Shown: positions 9,570 through 18,895, counted from the first letter of the stretch. The stretch is DNA of 64,000 bases from Trichomonas vaginalis G3 (GCF_026262505.1 NC_067204.1:186001-250000), one strand, 5' to 3'. Program-made: numbers and translations. Notes: generated from the sequence alone by a model not told the origin.

Positions 9570-11144
9570 ATGCAGAACGAACAGCTAAACGAATTTACTC
9601 CAGCAGAGCATATTCATCAGATTCGCTCATATTTCGATATCATAGACAATGCAGTTCAAATTGGTGACACTAATAGAAAATATTCTGATGCAAAGATTCC
9701 ATCACAACCTGGAACTGCTAAAGATAACACATGGGTAACATTCAATCTCTCACCTCCTGGTGAAAATATGTTGGACCTTTACAATACATTCATTACGTAT
9801 AAAATGGAAGGTCAATTTATTGTAGATAAAGAAATTGGTTCAGGTTCCAATAAAACAAACCCACCAGGATTTTGGATTGGTTTCGATGACGCTTTCTATG
9901 CAGTTGCTGGATATCAAATCCTTGCAAATGGTCGTATCGTATATTCTCAAGACAACGCAAGAGAAGAAGCATATATAACTTCAAACTCACAAACTACCGA
10001 ACAAATAAAGAAAGTAGATGTTTTCTCAAAGACTCGACATGAAGATGTATGGAGTCATTCGGGAACATGCAGAACAGGACAAATTGTTAGTGGTCCAATT
10101 ACAGCAGGAAAATCATTTGATTTTAAGCTTCGTTTAAGAATTCCTGTTAGAAGATTCCTTCCATTAGAAGCTATTCGATTTATTCCAGCTTTTGCAGGAA
10201 ACATTCAGCTTAAAGTAAAGTTCAGTAGCGACGCCTTACAATGCACATCTATATCTGTAAATGATATCATTGCTTTCAATCCAACTCTTAAAGTTGCATT
10301 TGCTTCAGATTCAAATCCACCGACAAATAAATTTGTTCCATGGAATGAACCATTCACTATGATAACGAAGGCAGTAGAAGCTAGTGGAACAGTTACTATT
10401 ACAACTGTAACCCAGCAACTATTTCGAACAAAGATGGATTTTAATGAATGTTTCATTCATCCAAAGTCATTCTCTTTAGACCCTAACATTTATACAGAAC
10501 TTGTAGAACATTATACAAACGAGGCTTTATGTTTTCCTGTTAAAGTTATGGATTGGATTCCTATGGATGGTTCATTCTCAAAGAATACAGATAGTTCAAG
10601 TGCAACATTTACAGCAGCTTATACGCCTATTAATGTTAAAAGTATTTGGGCACTATTTAGAAAGAAAGACAACTATTATGTTAATTTTGAGAACCCTAAG
10701 TTTAAATATCTTCAGCTTTCCATGGGAGCTTATGGAAATATGCCTGCAGAACCTGAAAAATCATATGGACCTGTATTTTATGAAATGGTTGCGAACGCTT
10801 GCAATACAAACAATGATATGATTGGATTTAATGAAGATGTTATGAGGTCATTGGTGGATGATGGTAGTGTGGAACATAAATGGGATAGTTATGACAACAC
10901 ACATTTCTTATGTGGTTTTCCAACAGAAGTGGACTTTTGCTTCCAGCAAGGTCAAACATCTACTGCTCCAATAACATACAAATTGTCTGTTAAAGGACCT
11001 ATTGAACTAGCAACTGAAAACGTACCAAAGCCACTTATTGGATTTATGAGGGATTGTTGCTTTGCAATACAAGTAAGACAGTCAGGCATACCAATAATAA
11101 GACTTGACGACTATAACTTAGCAACTGACGACAGTGAGGAATAA
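9570..11144 (+). CDS. Major capsid protein of Polinton, copy 1
   Basis: A whole frame of 524 residues starting MQNEQLNEF. Length, beta-rich composition with many Thr, Asn, Phe and Pro, and position beside the minor capsid gene fit the double jelly-roll major capsid protein. The N-terminal region (SYFDIIDNAVQIGDTNRKY, then WVTFNLSPPGENMLDLY) looks like the first strands, and the second half (FNECFIHPKS, then ELVEHYTNEALCFPVK) begins the other domain. The copy at 55877-57451 is near-identical. The protein would form the hexons of an icosahedral particle. The class 2 promoter box lies just upstream. Confidence 0.8.
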   Translation: MQNEQLNEFTPAEHIHQIRSYFDIIDNAVQIGDTNRKYSDAKIPSQPGTAKDNTWVTFNLSPPGENMLDLYNTFITYKMEGQFIVDKEIGSGSNKTNPPGFWIGFDDAFYAVAGYQILANGRIVYSQDNAREEAYITSNSQTTEQIKKVDVFSKTRHEDVWSHSGTCRTGQIVSGPITAGKSFDFKLRLRIPVRRFLPLEAIRFIPAFAGNIQLKVKFSSDALQCTSISVNDIIAFNPTLKVAFASDSNPPTNKFVPWNEPFTMITKAVEASGTVTITTVTQQLFRTKMDFNECFIHPKSFSLDPNIYTELVEHYTNEALCFPVKVMDWIPMDGSFSKNTDSSSATFTAAYTPINVKSIWALFRKKDNYYVNFENPKFKYLQLSMGAYGNMPAEPEKSYGPVFYEMVANACNTNNDMIGFNEDVMRSLVDDGSVEHKWDSYDNTHFLCGFPTEVDFCFQQGQTSTAPITYKLSVKGPIELATENVPKPLIGFMRDCCFAIQVRQSGIPIIRLDDYNLATDDSEE

Positions 11145-11174
11145 AGGATGAACGTTTATTTTTAAAGCTTATAA

Positions 11175-11615
11175 ATGAGTTCTTCATCAAGCTCTCGTGA
11201 ACCTTCACCATTTATGAAACAAACTTTACCAAACGATTATGGAGCACCTATTGAATATTTCTTACGAGCTGCACAATGGCAAAGAGCAGTCTCACCAAGG
11301 TTAGGTGTTCCACCAGCTCCTGTCAAAAATAGCATTTGGTCAAGTCCTTATATAAGATATGGTCTCCCACTAGGTTTGCTAGCTACAGCAGGAGCAGTTA
11401 TGATGTTGAAAAGAAATAAAGCAAATGTTGTAAATAATACTGAAGTAGCTGAAGTTAAACAAACTCCAACACCTTCACAAGCGAAACCTTCAATGACTCC
11501 TGAACCTATGGAAGTACAAACTCCTGTTCAAAAGTCAACTCCTAAACCGACTCCAACATTTAAACCAGAACCTACTCCTCAAATAAATCGTAAAACTCCT
11601 GCGTTTCCTTACTGA
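11175..11615 (+). CDS. Single-span membrane protein with Pro/Thr-rich tail
   Basis: A 146-residue protein. A Ser-rich start (MSSSSSSREPSPF) is followed by a soluble patch, one clear membrane segment (LPLGLLATAGAVMML) at about residues 70-86, and a tail of PTP/KPTP/PEPT repeats. It is 30 bases after MCP in the same direction, so it is probably co-expressed with it. The corresponding gene in element B is broken and has an extra repeat unit in the tail. A virion membrane or spike-anchor protein is a reasonable guess; no family is recognised. Confidence 0.65.
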   Translation: MSSSSSSREPSPFMKQTLPNDYGAPIEYFLRAAQWQRAVSPRLGVPPAPVKNSIWSSPYIRYGLPLGLLATAGAVMMLKRNKANVVNNTEVAEVKQTPTPSQAKPSMTPEPMEVQTPVQKSTPKPTPTFKPEPTPQINRKTPAFPY

Positions 11616-11654
11616 AAAAATAACGTTATTTTTATTTAATATTAAAATTTTTAT

Positions 11655-11882
11655 TTGATTGAAATGACGACTAAAGTCACTGAAGCAATGAAACAAAAGT
11701 TTTTGGTAGAATACATTAAATCAGGAACTATTCCAGAAGGTTTTTACATTCATACTATGAAGGATGGTAGAGTTCAGTTTAGAAAGATAAAGCAACCATT
11801 AGATAAAGAAGGAATTTTGAGAAAGATTAAACTTCATGAGGACAACATTGCTGAACTTAAGAAGAAGCTAGAAGAGTTATAA
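11655..11882 (+). CDS. Small coiled-coil Polinton protein, 75 aa
   Basis: The frame starts MIEMTTKVTEAMKQKF; the second ATG (MTTKV, 11664) follows the TTTTTATTTGATTGAA box more closely and may be the true start. The first half is a compact basic patch (FYIHTMKDGRVQFRKIK). The end is a heptad coiled coil with Leu and Ile spaced by Glu and Lys. The copy at 57980-58225 is six residues longer. Unrecognised. Confidence 0.6.
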   Translation: MIEMTTKVTEAMKQKFLVEYIKSGTIPEGFYIHTMKDGRVQFRKIKQPLDKEGILRKIKLHEDNIAELKKKLEEL

Positions 11883-11898
11883 AGCAATGAATTCAAGT

Positions 11899-11957
11899 GG
11901 GTGAAAAAAGAGGTGAAAAAAGAGGTGAGATCTCACCACTTCACCTAAATTTATTTT
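11899..11957. repeat. GATC-centred palindrome array
   Basis: GGTGA x3, GAGATCTC, TCACC and TTCACC, then an A/T tract. The homologous array at 58241-58300 has a changed centre. Confidence 0.85.
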
Positions 11958-12035
11958 TGTGCTATGTTTTCATACGTGTGAGGGTGGTGATATTATTAAT
12001 TTTTAAGTTTATTTTTTAAGTTTATTTTTATATAA

Positions 12036-12362
12036 ATGACGAAAACTATTGAGATAACAAACTACAACGGTCATGAGTTCAAGAATTTGTTCTTCGTTCC
12101 TCGTGAAAATACATTCTATCAGATACGAGGGAGAAAGGGTAAAGTTAGTTTGAGCGTTTATGAAGGAATGAAGAATGGAAAGTTTATACAAGCATACGAT
12201 ACAAACGGTAAGCGTGTTTCATTAGCTTTGTCAAAACTTACTAACATTTATTTTGACAGTGATTTTGACTCTGACGATTGGAGCGACAGCAGCGATACTG
12301 AAGAATATGAACTATTGTGTGAAGCACAGCAATGGGAAGAGTTGCAATACTTTTATAAGTGA
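12036..12362 (+). CDS. Conserved Polinton protein, 108 aa, acidic tail
   Basis: The protein starts MTKTIEITNYNGHEFKN. It has a basic beta-rich core (FYQIRGRKGKVSLSVYEG) and an acidic Asp/Ser/Glu-rich C-terminal third. Three copies are in the window: this one, 58390-58710 (+) and 34297-34617 (-). The core is almost unchanged, while the acidic tail is variable in sequence but kept acidic. A TTTATTTTTATATAA box precedes the start. The family is not recognised. Confidence 0.65.
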   Translation: MTKTIEITNYNGHEFKNLFFVPRENTFYQIRGRKGKVSLSVYEGMKNGKFIQAYDTNGKRVSLALSKLTNIYFDSDFDSDDWSDSSDTEEYELLCEAQQWEELQYFYK

Positions 12363-12475
12363 GAACGTTTATTTTTTACAGTAGTGAGGTGAAGTGGTTG
12401 GTGGCTTTATAAATATTTAAGGTTAGGTTGGTGTTGTCGTTTGTGTTGTAAAATATACGTTAATGGTTTTGTAAA

Positions 12476-12832
12476 GTGTCAAATTCACAAGTATTGCGTA
12501 CGGAGGAACGCAGTGCCACCATACACGAGACTTGTATACTAACTGATATGTGTCGAATTCTTAAGAAGCTCAGACACTTTAACATCTCAGTCGTAATATG
12601 TGTACAGACAGCAAAGAGTTTAAGTAAGGATGTAAAGAGAATACTTACTGACATTGTACTTTTCCCCGGATTGTCCGAAGACGATTTCATGGAACTTATG
12701 AAAGAGTCCATGGCAGGTAAGTTTGACAGACATGAACTATGGGAGAAGTACAAAGTCATACAAGACCCTCATACTTCTTTCAGAATTCATATCTACGCAA
12801 ACAAAGTTCAAATTGTAAAAAGTCAAGCGTAA
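12476..12832 (+). pseudogene. Packaging ATPase, C-terminal remnant
   Basis: The stretch resembles the last third of the ATPase at 36458-37345: a strand like VICVQTAKSLSKDVKRILTD matches AILMQTWRFLALNIKRLITD there, followed by a similar acidic helix and end. The nucleotide-binding part is absent, so it is a truncated fossil. A similar remnant is near 43.25-43.56 kb, also followed by a KilA-N gene on the minus strand, so the junction is a shared, copied one. Confidence 0.65.
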
Positions 12833-12847
12833 AAATAAAGAGTTCAT

Positions 12848-13651
12848 TTACTCTACTTGTTTGAAGTTGTCAAAATACTCTGTTATTTTTTCCTTTAACA
12901 ATGGCAAATCTTCTTTGAAGGTAAGTATTGTACAACCTTTCATATCATAGTGTGTTTGAGGTAAAGTATCTTGAACTATTTGTTTCACATCTTCATTTGG
13001 GGTCATTGAAATCGGTAAGTTTTCGCGATAGAACCAATTTCTGTCAGATTTGTAAATCTTAGCAAGGTCGTAAAAGCTTTTGTTGTTTCTTCTGACTAAA
13101 TGCAACATAACCATATCTTTATCTTCTTCATTTTCCATCTCTTCAGTATAAATCATATACTTATAGTTCTTTTCCTTTCCTTTTGGTACCGAACGTGGTA
13201 TTCTTTTCTGAATGCTTTTGTCTTTTGCTTCAAGCTTGTTCTCTAGCTCTTCACGTTCTTGTCTATGAATTTCGTCAAGAAGTCTGTAAATATTCCAAGC
13301 ATAACGAGGCGAAGCCCACATTGCAACAGCATTTACAAGAAGTCTATGTACATACCAACCTCTCAAACCATTTGGCAATTTTTCACGATTTTCATAGAGT
13401 TTTGGCGACTGGGGTTTTTTACCTACTCGCTGTTCTTCGCTCAAAAGTTCTTGTGTGCTTTGGTTCCTAAACCAGTCTTTAGGAAGCTTAGTATCTGGAG
13501 CATAACATGCTGTCAAAATACTTTGCATTTGGTACATGTCATCTTTGACTGAACGAATGAGACGGAGTTGTTTGTTAAACTGTATGTACTCGTATTCTTC
13601 ATTTATAGCTTCATGGACTATAACTGTTGTTGTGTTCTCTGTTGTTGACAT
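12848..13651 (-). CDS. KilA-N domain protein, whole copy
   Basis: The frame of 267 residues starts at MSTTENTTT (13651); an ATG six codons upstream lies inside the promoter block and is less likely. Residues ~90-130 hold the KilA-N-like signature (LPNGLRGWYVHRLLVNAV, then WASPRYAW). A Glu/Lys coiled linker follows. The last ~100 residues (LVRRNNKSFYDLAKIYK, then GCTILTFKEDLPLLKEKI) resemble the DUF3627-type tails paired with KilA-N in large DNA viruses. It is likely a DNA-binding regulator. The class 1 promoter block is directly upstream, and the 312-residue gene lies further upstream on the same strand. Confidence 0.75.
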   Translation of the reverse strand: MSTTENTTTVIVHEAINEEYEYIQFNKQLRLIRSVKDDMYQMQSILTACYAPDTKLPKDWFRNQSTQELLSEEQRVGKKPQSPKLYENREKLPNGLRGWYVHRLLVNAVAMWASPRYAWNIYRLLDEIHRQEREELENKLEAKDKSIQKRIPRSVPKGKEKNYKYMIYTEEMENEEDKDMVMLHLVRRNNKSFYDLAKIYKSDRNWFYRENLPISMTPNEDVKQIVQDTLPQTHYDMKGCTILTFKEDLPLLKEKITEYFDNFKQVE

Positions 13652-13712
13652 TACTGTCTTTACATACAAAATAAAAAAATAAATAAAAATAAAACTAACT
13701 TTATTTTTTCTA
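13652..13712 (-). promoter_or_regulatory. T-rich class 1 promoter block (minus strand)
   Basis: Reverse complement of the block before the other KilA-N copies, ending in a TTTTGTATGTAAAGACAG-type leader before the start codon. Confidence 0.5.
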
Positions 13713-13764
13713 TCTTAAGGAAATTCATGAAATTTGTTGCTGAATTCAATAAAAATATATTTTA

Positions 13765-13992
13765 GGTGAAGCCCACATTGCAACAGCATTTACAAGAAGT
13801 CTATGTACATAATATCCTTTCAAACCAGGAGCCAAATTCTTGCGATTTTCATACGGAATCTCTTCTCTCGGTTTTCCGAGGGAAGCAAGCATATGCCATT
13901 TTACTCAGAATTTTGTTGCTGAATTCAATAAAAATATATTTTAGGTGAAGAGGTGAGATCTCACCCGTTTTCTCACCTGTTTTCTCACCTCA
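13765..13992. repeat. KilA-N fragment and palindrome array
   Basis: Bases 13,765-13,830 repeat a short inner piece of the KilA-N gene on the minus strand, an out-of-place copy. A GATC-centred array with GGTGA arms follows. Confidence 0.6.
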
Positions 13993-15000
13993 TGAATTTT
14001 CATGATTTCTTCGTACATGTTTTGTCAAAACTTCTTCGTACATGTTTTGTCAAGACTTCTTCGTAAATGTTTTGTCAAGACTTCTTCGTAAATGTTTTGT
14101 CAAGACTTCTTCTTCGTAATGAGCGTAAATCAGACAAAAATAATGTTTAGGGTAGAAGGTTAGATCTCACCTGTTTTCTAACCTCTTTTCTCACCTCATG
14201 AATTTTCATGATTTCTTCGTACATGTTTTGTCAAACATGAACGTATATGTTTTGTCAAGACTTCTTCGTACATGTTTTGTCAAGACTTCTTCGTAATGAG
14301 CGTAAATCAGACAAAAATAATGTTTAGGGTAGAAGGTTAGATCTAACCTGTTTTCTCACCTGTTTTCTCACCTGTTTTCTCACCTCATGAATTTTCATGA
14401 TTTCATCGTACATGAATTTTCATGATTTCATCGTAAATGTTTTGTCAAAACTTCTTCGTACATGTTTTGTCAAGACTTCTTCGTAATGAGCGTAAATCAG
14501 ACAAAAATAATGTTTAGGGTAGAAGGTTAGATCTCACCCGTTTTCTAACCTGTTTTCTCACCTCATGAATTTTCATGATTTCATCGTACATGTTTTGTCA
14601 AGACTTCTTCGTACATGTTTTGTCAAACATGAACGTACATGTTTTGTCAAGACTTCTTCTTCGTAATGAGCGTAAATCAGACAAAAATAATGTTTAGGGT
14701 AGAAGGTTAGATCTCACCCGTTTTCTAACCTGTTTTCTCACCTCATGAATTTTCATGATTTCATCGTAAATGTTTTGTCAAGACTTCTTCGTAATGAGCG
14801 TAAATGACCCAAAAATAATGTTTAGGGTAGAAGGTTAGATCTAACCTGTTTTCTCACCTGTTTTCTCACCTCATGAATTTTCATGATTTCATCGTAAATG
14901 TTTTGTCAAGACTTCTTCGTAATGAGCGTAAATCAGACAAAAATAATGTTTAGGGTAGAAGGTTAGATCTAACCTGTTTTCTAACCTCTTTTCTACCCCA
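13942..15000. repeat. Long tandem array of palindromes and 24-bp repeats
   Basis: Six to seven units of about 140-190 bases are arranged head to tail. Each has several copies of a TCGTAAATGTTTTGTCAAGA element, then a conserved AATGAGCGTAAATCAGACA, an ATAATGTTTAGGGTAGAAGG joint and a GATC-centred palindrome with GGTTA or GGTGA arms, ending in TCATGAATTTTCATGA. There is no coding potential. It lies 3' of both the KilA-N gene and the 312-residue gene. Confidence 0.9.
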
Positions 15001-15006
15001 GTTATT

Positions 15007-15942
15007 TTATAAACGTTTCACATGGTAAACGTTATGAATTCGTGAGACTCTAAACAATTTCGTAGCTTCTATTTCTTCTGTCAGTATGTCAAAAGTTTTA
15101 ACGAGACCGAAAGTTTCTTTATACTTCTTCTTGACGTCAGACAGAAGGAAATCTTCTGCAGTTGGATAGTTTTTGTTCAGAAATGCTAACATGTCCATTT
15201 TATCTTCTGCTGGCTTTTCTGCTTCTTTCTTTAAGTCTGCATAGTCGTTTCTCATACGTTCTATCTCTTTGACGGAGTAGTTATATTTCCTCATTGCCGC
15301 TTTACATTTAGAACATTGCGGGTTCATTTTTGCGTTATACATTGAAATAAAACCAGCTAGAACAACTAAAGCGTCAATTGCTCTCTTCATCTCAAACATA
15401 GCGGGTCTTATTTGTTCATTCCATACCTTACCTCTTCTATCTTTATCTCTTATCTGCCATACACATTCAGCAACTAACGAAACAAAGTTGTCGTAGGTCT
15501 TAAATTCTTCAGATTTATATATGTCAGAGATGTTCTTATATACCATGTCGCAATCTTTGTCCATAACCTTATGGTTGCAATGAAATCCTAGAAACTCATA
15601 GTTTACCTTTCGTATGAACTTCTTTATTTCTACTGAGTCAGTTGCTTTGACTTCTATTTCATCGAATTCGGGAATAGTGAGCTTTTGCTGCTGAATTTCA
15701 GGCAATTTGGGTAAATGGTCAATAATGTCCTGCATTTCATAAAGATACTGTTCATTTGTTTCATCTTTCGCACTACAGTCTAAATTACTTGTTAAAAGTT
15801 CTTGCTTTATCTTCTGGATTTCTGTTTCAAAAGTATATGAAGAAGGAATGAAGCTTTTCATCTCTACCAACATTGACGTAGGATTCATGACTAACGAGTT
15901 TGGTGCTGTTGTTTGAATTGTTGTTGTGCCGATTGTTGACAT
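15007..15942 (-). CDS. Conserved Polinton protein, 312 aa, whole copy
   Basis: The start chosen is MSTIGTTTIQ at 15942. An ATG 25 codons upstream would translate the promoter block and is rejected. The N-terminal 60 residues are Thr/Ser-rich. The middle is helical (IKKFIRKVNYEFLGFHC) with a C-x-x-C-K motif near residue 240. The C-terminal end is Lys/Glu-rich and helical. There are broken copies at 400-1340 and 45530-46460. I do not recognise a family. Linkage to KilA-N and the shared class 1 promoter suggest early or regulatory expression. Confidence 0.65.
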   Translation of the reverse strand: MSTIGTTTIQTTAPNSLVMNPTSMLVEMKSFIPSSYTFETEIQKIKQELLTSNLDCSAKDETNEQYLYEMQDIIDHLPKLPEIQQQKLTIPEFDEIEVKATDSVEIKKFIRKVNYEFLGFHCNHKVMDKDCDMVYKNISDIYKSEEFKTYDNFVSLVAECVWQIRDKDRRGKVWNEQIRPAMFEMKRAIDALVVLAGFISMYNAKMNPQCSKCKAAMRKYNYSVKEIERMRNDYADLKKEAEKPAEDKMDMLAFLNKNYPTAEDFLLSDVKKKYKETFGLVKTFDILTEEIEATKLFRVSRIHNVYHVKRL

Positions 15943-16004
15943 TTTTATTTTTTTATACAAAATAAAAAAATAAAAAAAAATAAAACTAACTTTATTTTTT
16001 ATTT
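15943..16004 (-). promoter_or_regulatory. T-rich class 1 promoter block (minus strand)
   Basis: On the minus strand AAAATAAAGTTAGTTTTATT leads into a long T/A tract and TTTTGTATAAAAAA before the start codon, as at 343-399. Confidence 0.5.
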
Positions 16005-16021
16005 CGGGAAAATTCATGAAA

Positions 16022-16418
16022 ATTCAAGAGGTGAAAAAAGAGGTGAAAAAACAGGTGAGATCTCACCTCTTCACCTAAATTATATTTTTGGGTCCTTTAC
16101 ACTCATTACGAAGAAGTCTTGACAAAACATTTACGAAGAAGTCATGACAAAACATTTACGAAGAAGTCATGACAAATTCATGAGGTGAAAAAAGAGGTGA
16201 AAAAACAGGTGAGATCTCACCTCTTCACCTAAACATTATTTTTGGGTCATTTACGCTCATTACGAAGAAGTCTTGACAAAACATTTACGAAGAAGTCTTG
16301 ATAAAACATTTACGTTCATGTTTGACAAAACATTTACGAAGAAGTCATGAAAATTCAAGAGGGTAGAAAAGTGGTTAGAAAACGTGTTAGATCTAACATG
16401 CTAACATAAACATTATTT
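16022..16418. repeat. Three palindrome arrays separated by 24-bp repeats
   Basis: GATC-centred arrays at about 16,027-16,090 and 16,180-16,240 have GGTGA arms. The third, at 16,356-16,418, has GGTTA and TGTTA arms. Between them are repeats of ACATTTACGAAGAAGTC(T/A)T. The third array is near the 3' end of the minor-capsid remnant. Confidence 0.85.
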
Positions 16419-16419
16419 T

Positions 16420-17284
16420 TCAATACTTTTTCAGCACTTTTCCGTAGTTATATATGAAAGACAATTCGAGATAAAAGTCATAGTATAATGGAATAATATG
16501 TTGCACACCATTTGTTGTGAACCAAACTTGAAAGTCAGAGAAACTGTTACTAGGTGGTTCGTAGAATTTAGAAGCAAAGTCATAAAAGTCCTTACCAATA
16601 CATAGAAAACTATTGTTGCTTGAACTGAAACTTGCATGACACATAACATTTTGAGGGTTAAACACGTTTCTATAAACTGTCAAATCTGCTGGTGGAAGTA
16701 TAAATTTAAATGGACCATCTGGTGGTAATGGTTCGTTCTGGTTTAGTAACCGAAGAAATTGTGCCCAAGAACGTTTGTCTACTTTCCAAAATAAAAACTC
16801 TGTATCTCTTGGAGGGTTAATTTCAATCTTTTGAAATGAAACTGTGGAGTTCATCTTGTCATATTCTAGTTTCAGATAGTATGTCCCATTTAGTAAAGAG
16901 TCGTATTTTTCTTGAAATTCCCAATAATATTTGTTCATTTGAGTTTGAAAGTCATTTAGAGTTTTCTCAAGACTTTCGTCTGAACGAACTGTAAAGATTC
17001 TCATTTCGTCAATTGTCTATTTGTCTATTAGACCATCAGAACCTTTATACTGCCCATGAAAATATACTGCGAACATAAATGCGTTAGTTCTATTGAAAAA
17101 CAAACTCTTCTAAATGCTATTGCCTTTGCATCTGAAGGACTTTGAAGCCAACGAATTGGATAGTCAAACCTGTATGCTCGGGATGAAATTTCTTCATCTG
17201 AAATAGTCCTACAGCATTTGTAAAGATATAGTCTAACGGTTTTGTATCTGCTACTTTTGTTCTTTGTTTTTCAACCTGAAGCAT
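16420..17284 (-). pseudogene. Minor-capsid-like gene, broken copy
   Basis: The start on the minus strand reads MLQVEKQRTKVADTKPLDY. The C-terminal part (SDFQVWFTTNG, then LSFIYNYGKVLKKY) matches the gene at 21152-22004 and the remnant at 48285-48545. The layout resembles the minor capsid proteins but is more divergent. It is broken, with one or two breaks. Confidence 0.6.
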
Positions 17285-17389
17285 TTAATATATGTAAAAA
17301 TATATTGTTTTAAAATGGTATGCCATTTCATATTTCTCATCTAACAAACAAGTTTCCCAACGGTCTTCTCCAACAAACTCAGCGTACAT
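17285..17389 (-). CDS. Short reading frame, 34 aa
   Basis: MYAEFVGEDRWETCLLDEK followed by a Tyr-rich end. Its stop codon directly abuts the start of the minor-capsid-like frame downstream, and an A/T-rich box (AAATAAAATAAAAAA) precedes it. Both facts suggest a real small gene, but the length gives little support. Confidence 0.3.
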   Translation of the reverse strand: MYAEFVGEDRWETCLLDEKYEMAYHFKTIYFYIY

Positions 17390-17439
17390 TTCAAATAAAA
17401 TAAAAAAATGTCACTTTTTAAAAAATAAATTTTTTATTT

Positions 17440-17690
17440 CATGCAATGTTTAACACATCGAAAGGCATGTCCATAAGACGTTCTTCTTCTAACCTCTCTA
17501 GTCTGTTTGGATAATTGGCACGTGCTGTTTCCAAATCCATTTCGTAGCGAAGACCAGACAATTTGTCATAGACTTTTTGGGTCTTCCCTTCCTATATTTA
17601 AACTTCTTCGAAACTCTCCAACCATATCTTTGTAACTCTGCTTTTATTCTAGCAGATTTTCTATCCATTCTATATGGGGGCATTTTTTAT
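17440..17690 (-). pseudogene. Small basic protein gene, broken
   Basis: The minus strand starts MPPYRMDRKSARIKAELQRY and is rich in Arg, Lys and Tyr. Such short basic proteins are core or DNA-condensing candidates in virus-like elements. It is broken, with about one break. No family is recognised. Confidence 0.4.
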
Positions 17691-17714
17691 AAAATAAAAA
17701 AATATTTTTTTTCT

Positions 17715-17940
17715 TTACTTTACATAACCGCCTGCTGCCATAGTCTTTGACGCCAACCCATACCAGCTAATGAAGGTTGACTTGGTTTAGTTTTGGAAAC
17801 TAAACTTTGGTTTTGGTTTATCTTCAGTTTTTGGTTTTTCTTCTTCTATCGGTTTTTCGTCACTTTTCGGTTCCTCTGACTTTACCTCACCTGCAGGAAC
17901 AGTTGTGTCGTCAACATCTTCATAAATATCATATGCCATT
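17715..17940 (-). pseudogene. Pro/Glu/Lys-rich reading frame, broken
   Basis: The minus strand reads MAYDIYEDVDDTTVPAGEV and continues with repeated EKPIEE and PKTED-like units. It looks like a low-complexity structural tail. It is broken, with about one break. Confidence 0.35.
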
Positions 17941-18016
17941 TGTTTTTGTTTTCCTTTCAACTTTTTGTGTTTGTTGTAAAGTTTAGAATATTTCGACTCT
18001 AAGTCAATGAGATGTT

Positions 18017-18301
18017 CTATAATGAACTGTTGGTCAGTGAAGTAACTTTTCCATCTGTTGTCTCGAAAGCTCCTTCAGACTTCAATATTTTATTTGTGAG
18101 AGTCTGTTTCTTTTTTGAGATACTTGCCGTTCCATTTCTATGAAAAGTGACTTTGTAGTTAGGGTTTGTATTTCCAGACCTGGCACTTTCTATTATTGAA
18201 TTTTTTCTCTTCATCTGTAAGTTCTTTGACGGGTTTTGACAATGGTTCTGAAACTTTTTGTTTGTGGTGGTCAAATCTACCGTTTCAACTTCTTCGGTCA
18301 T
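18017..18301 (-). CDS. Small Polinton protein, 94 aa
   Basis: MTEEVETVDLTTTNKK at the start. A patch NPNYKVTFHRNGTASISKK resembles the short beta patch seen at 9108-9542 and 11655-11882. The start codon overlaps the stop codon of the upstream 58-residue frame in an ATGA, so the two are probably translated from one transcript or are tightly packed. Unrecognised. Confidence 0.45.
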   Translation of the reverse strand: MTEEVETVDLTTTNKKFQNHCQNPSKNLQMKRKNSIIESARSGNTNPNYKVTFHRNGTASISKKKQTLTNKILKSEGAFETTDGKVTSLTNSSL

Positions 18302-18474
18302 TTCATCTCAGTAAAAAAATTTAGTTTGGTTGTTTTTTCAACTGGTTGTTGTTGTTTTTTAAGTCGGTCTAAAACTTCCTGAGGTATAGGAAGAACTTGA
18401 CAAACACGTTGTGTAACTGCTGGAAGTCGACAAATCCATCTTGAACCCATTTGTCTCAATGCTGTATTGTTCAT
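18298..18474 (-). CDS. Short Polinton protein, 58 aa
   Basis: MNNTALRQMGSRWICRLPAV, then a Gln/Lys-rich stretch. It begins after a TTTTTTACTGAGATGAA leader similar to that of the next gene and ends in a four-base ATGA overlap with it. Coding is supported by this packing; the function is unknown. Confidence 0.45.
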   Translation of the reverse strand: MNNTALRQMGSRWICRLPAVTQRVCQVLPIPQEVLDRLKKQQQPVEKTTKLNFFTEMK

Positions 18475-18493
18475 TTCATCTCAGTAAAAAACT

Positions 18494-18895
18494 TTACATC
18501 CCCCACGTTTGAGGCGGTTGAGGTTGGTTATTGTTTACCCATTGTTGTGCATGGTTATATCCTCTGTTAAAGAATCTTTCACCTTGGTCCATATAGTGTC
18601 CTGCTTGGTTATAGTAGTCATTTGCTTTGTTATAATAGTTTCCTGCTTGACTTCCTACATTGTCCATCCATCCTTGAACTTTTCCTCTTGTTTCAGGATT
18701 TGGAATAAGATTTGTTGCATCTCGTGCTACATCCCAACCTTTCTGTACAGTTTGTATAATAGGTTGTGCTTTCTCTTTAAGTATACCTAATGTACTCAAA
18801 ATCTTCCTTCCAACCCCAAATACACCTCTGGCTATTGTTCCCACTGCGGGTAAAAATCTAGATGCAACTCCTGCTAATGCGCCAAATAAACCCAT
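18494..18895 (-). CDS. Small virion-type protein with hydrophobic N-terminus, 133 aa
   Basis: The N-terminal 45 residues (MGLFGALAGVASRFLPAVG, then ARGVFGVGRK) form an amphipathic or hydrophobic Gly/Ala-rich helix. The rest is Asn/Gln/Tyr-rich with repeated YYNKAND/YYNQAGHY units. The MG start could allow myristoylation. Proteins of this build at 22001-22243 and 34777-35301 suggest a family of membrane-active or capsid-lining virion proteins, comparable in style to adenovirus pVI, but this is inference. It is divergent from the integrase with 16 bases between starts. Confidence 0.6.
   Translation of the reverse strand: MGLFGALAGVASRFLPAVGTIARGVFGVGRKILSTLGILKEKAQPIIQTVQKGWDVARDATNLIPNPETRGKVQGWMDNVGSQAGNYYNKANDYYNQAGHYMDQGERFFNRGYNHAQQWVNNNQPQPPQTWGM

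Noticed and set aside
13300-13318. GGCGAAGCCC-like hairpin in the KilA-N gene
   Set aside because: The other two copies have GGCTTCACC at this place with the same protein sequence (WASPRYAW), so it is ordinary codon variation and not an insert.
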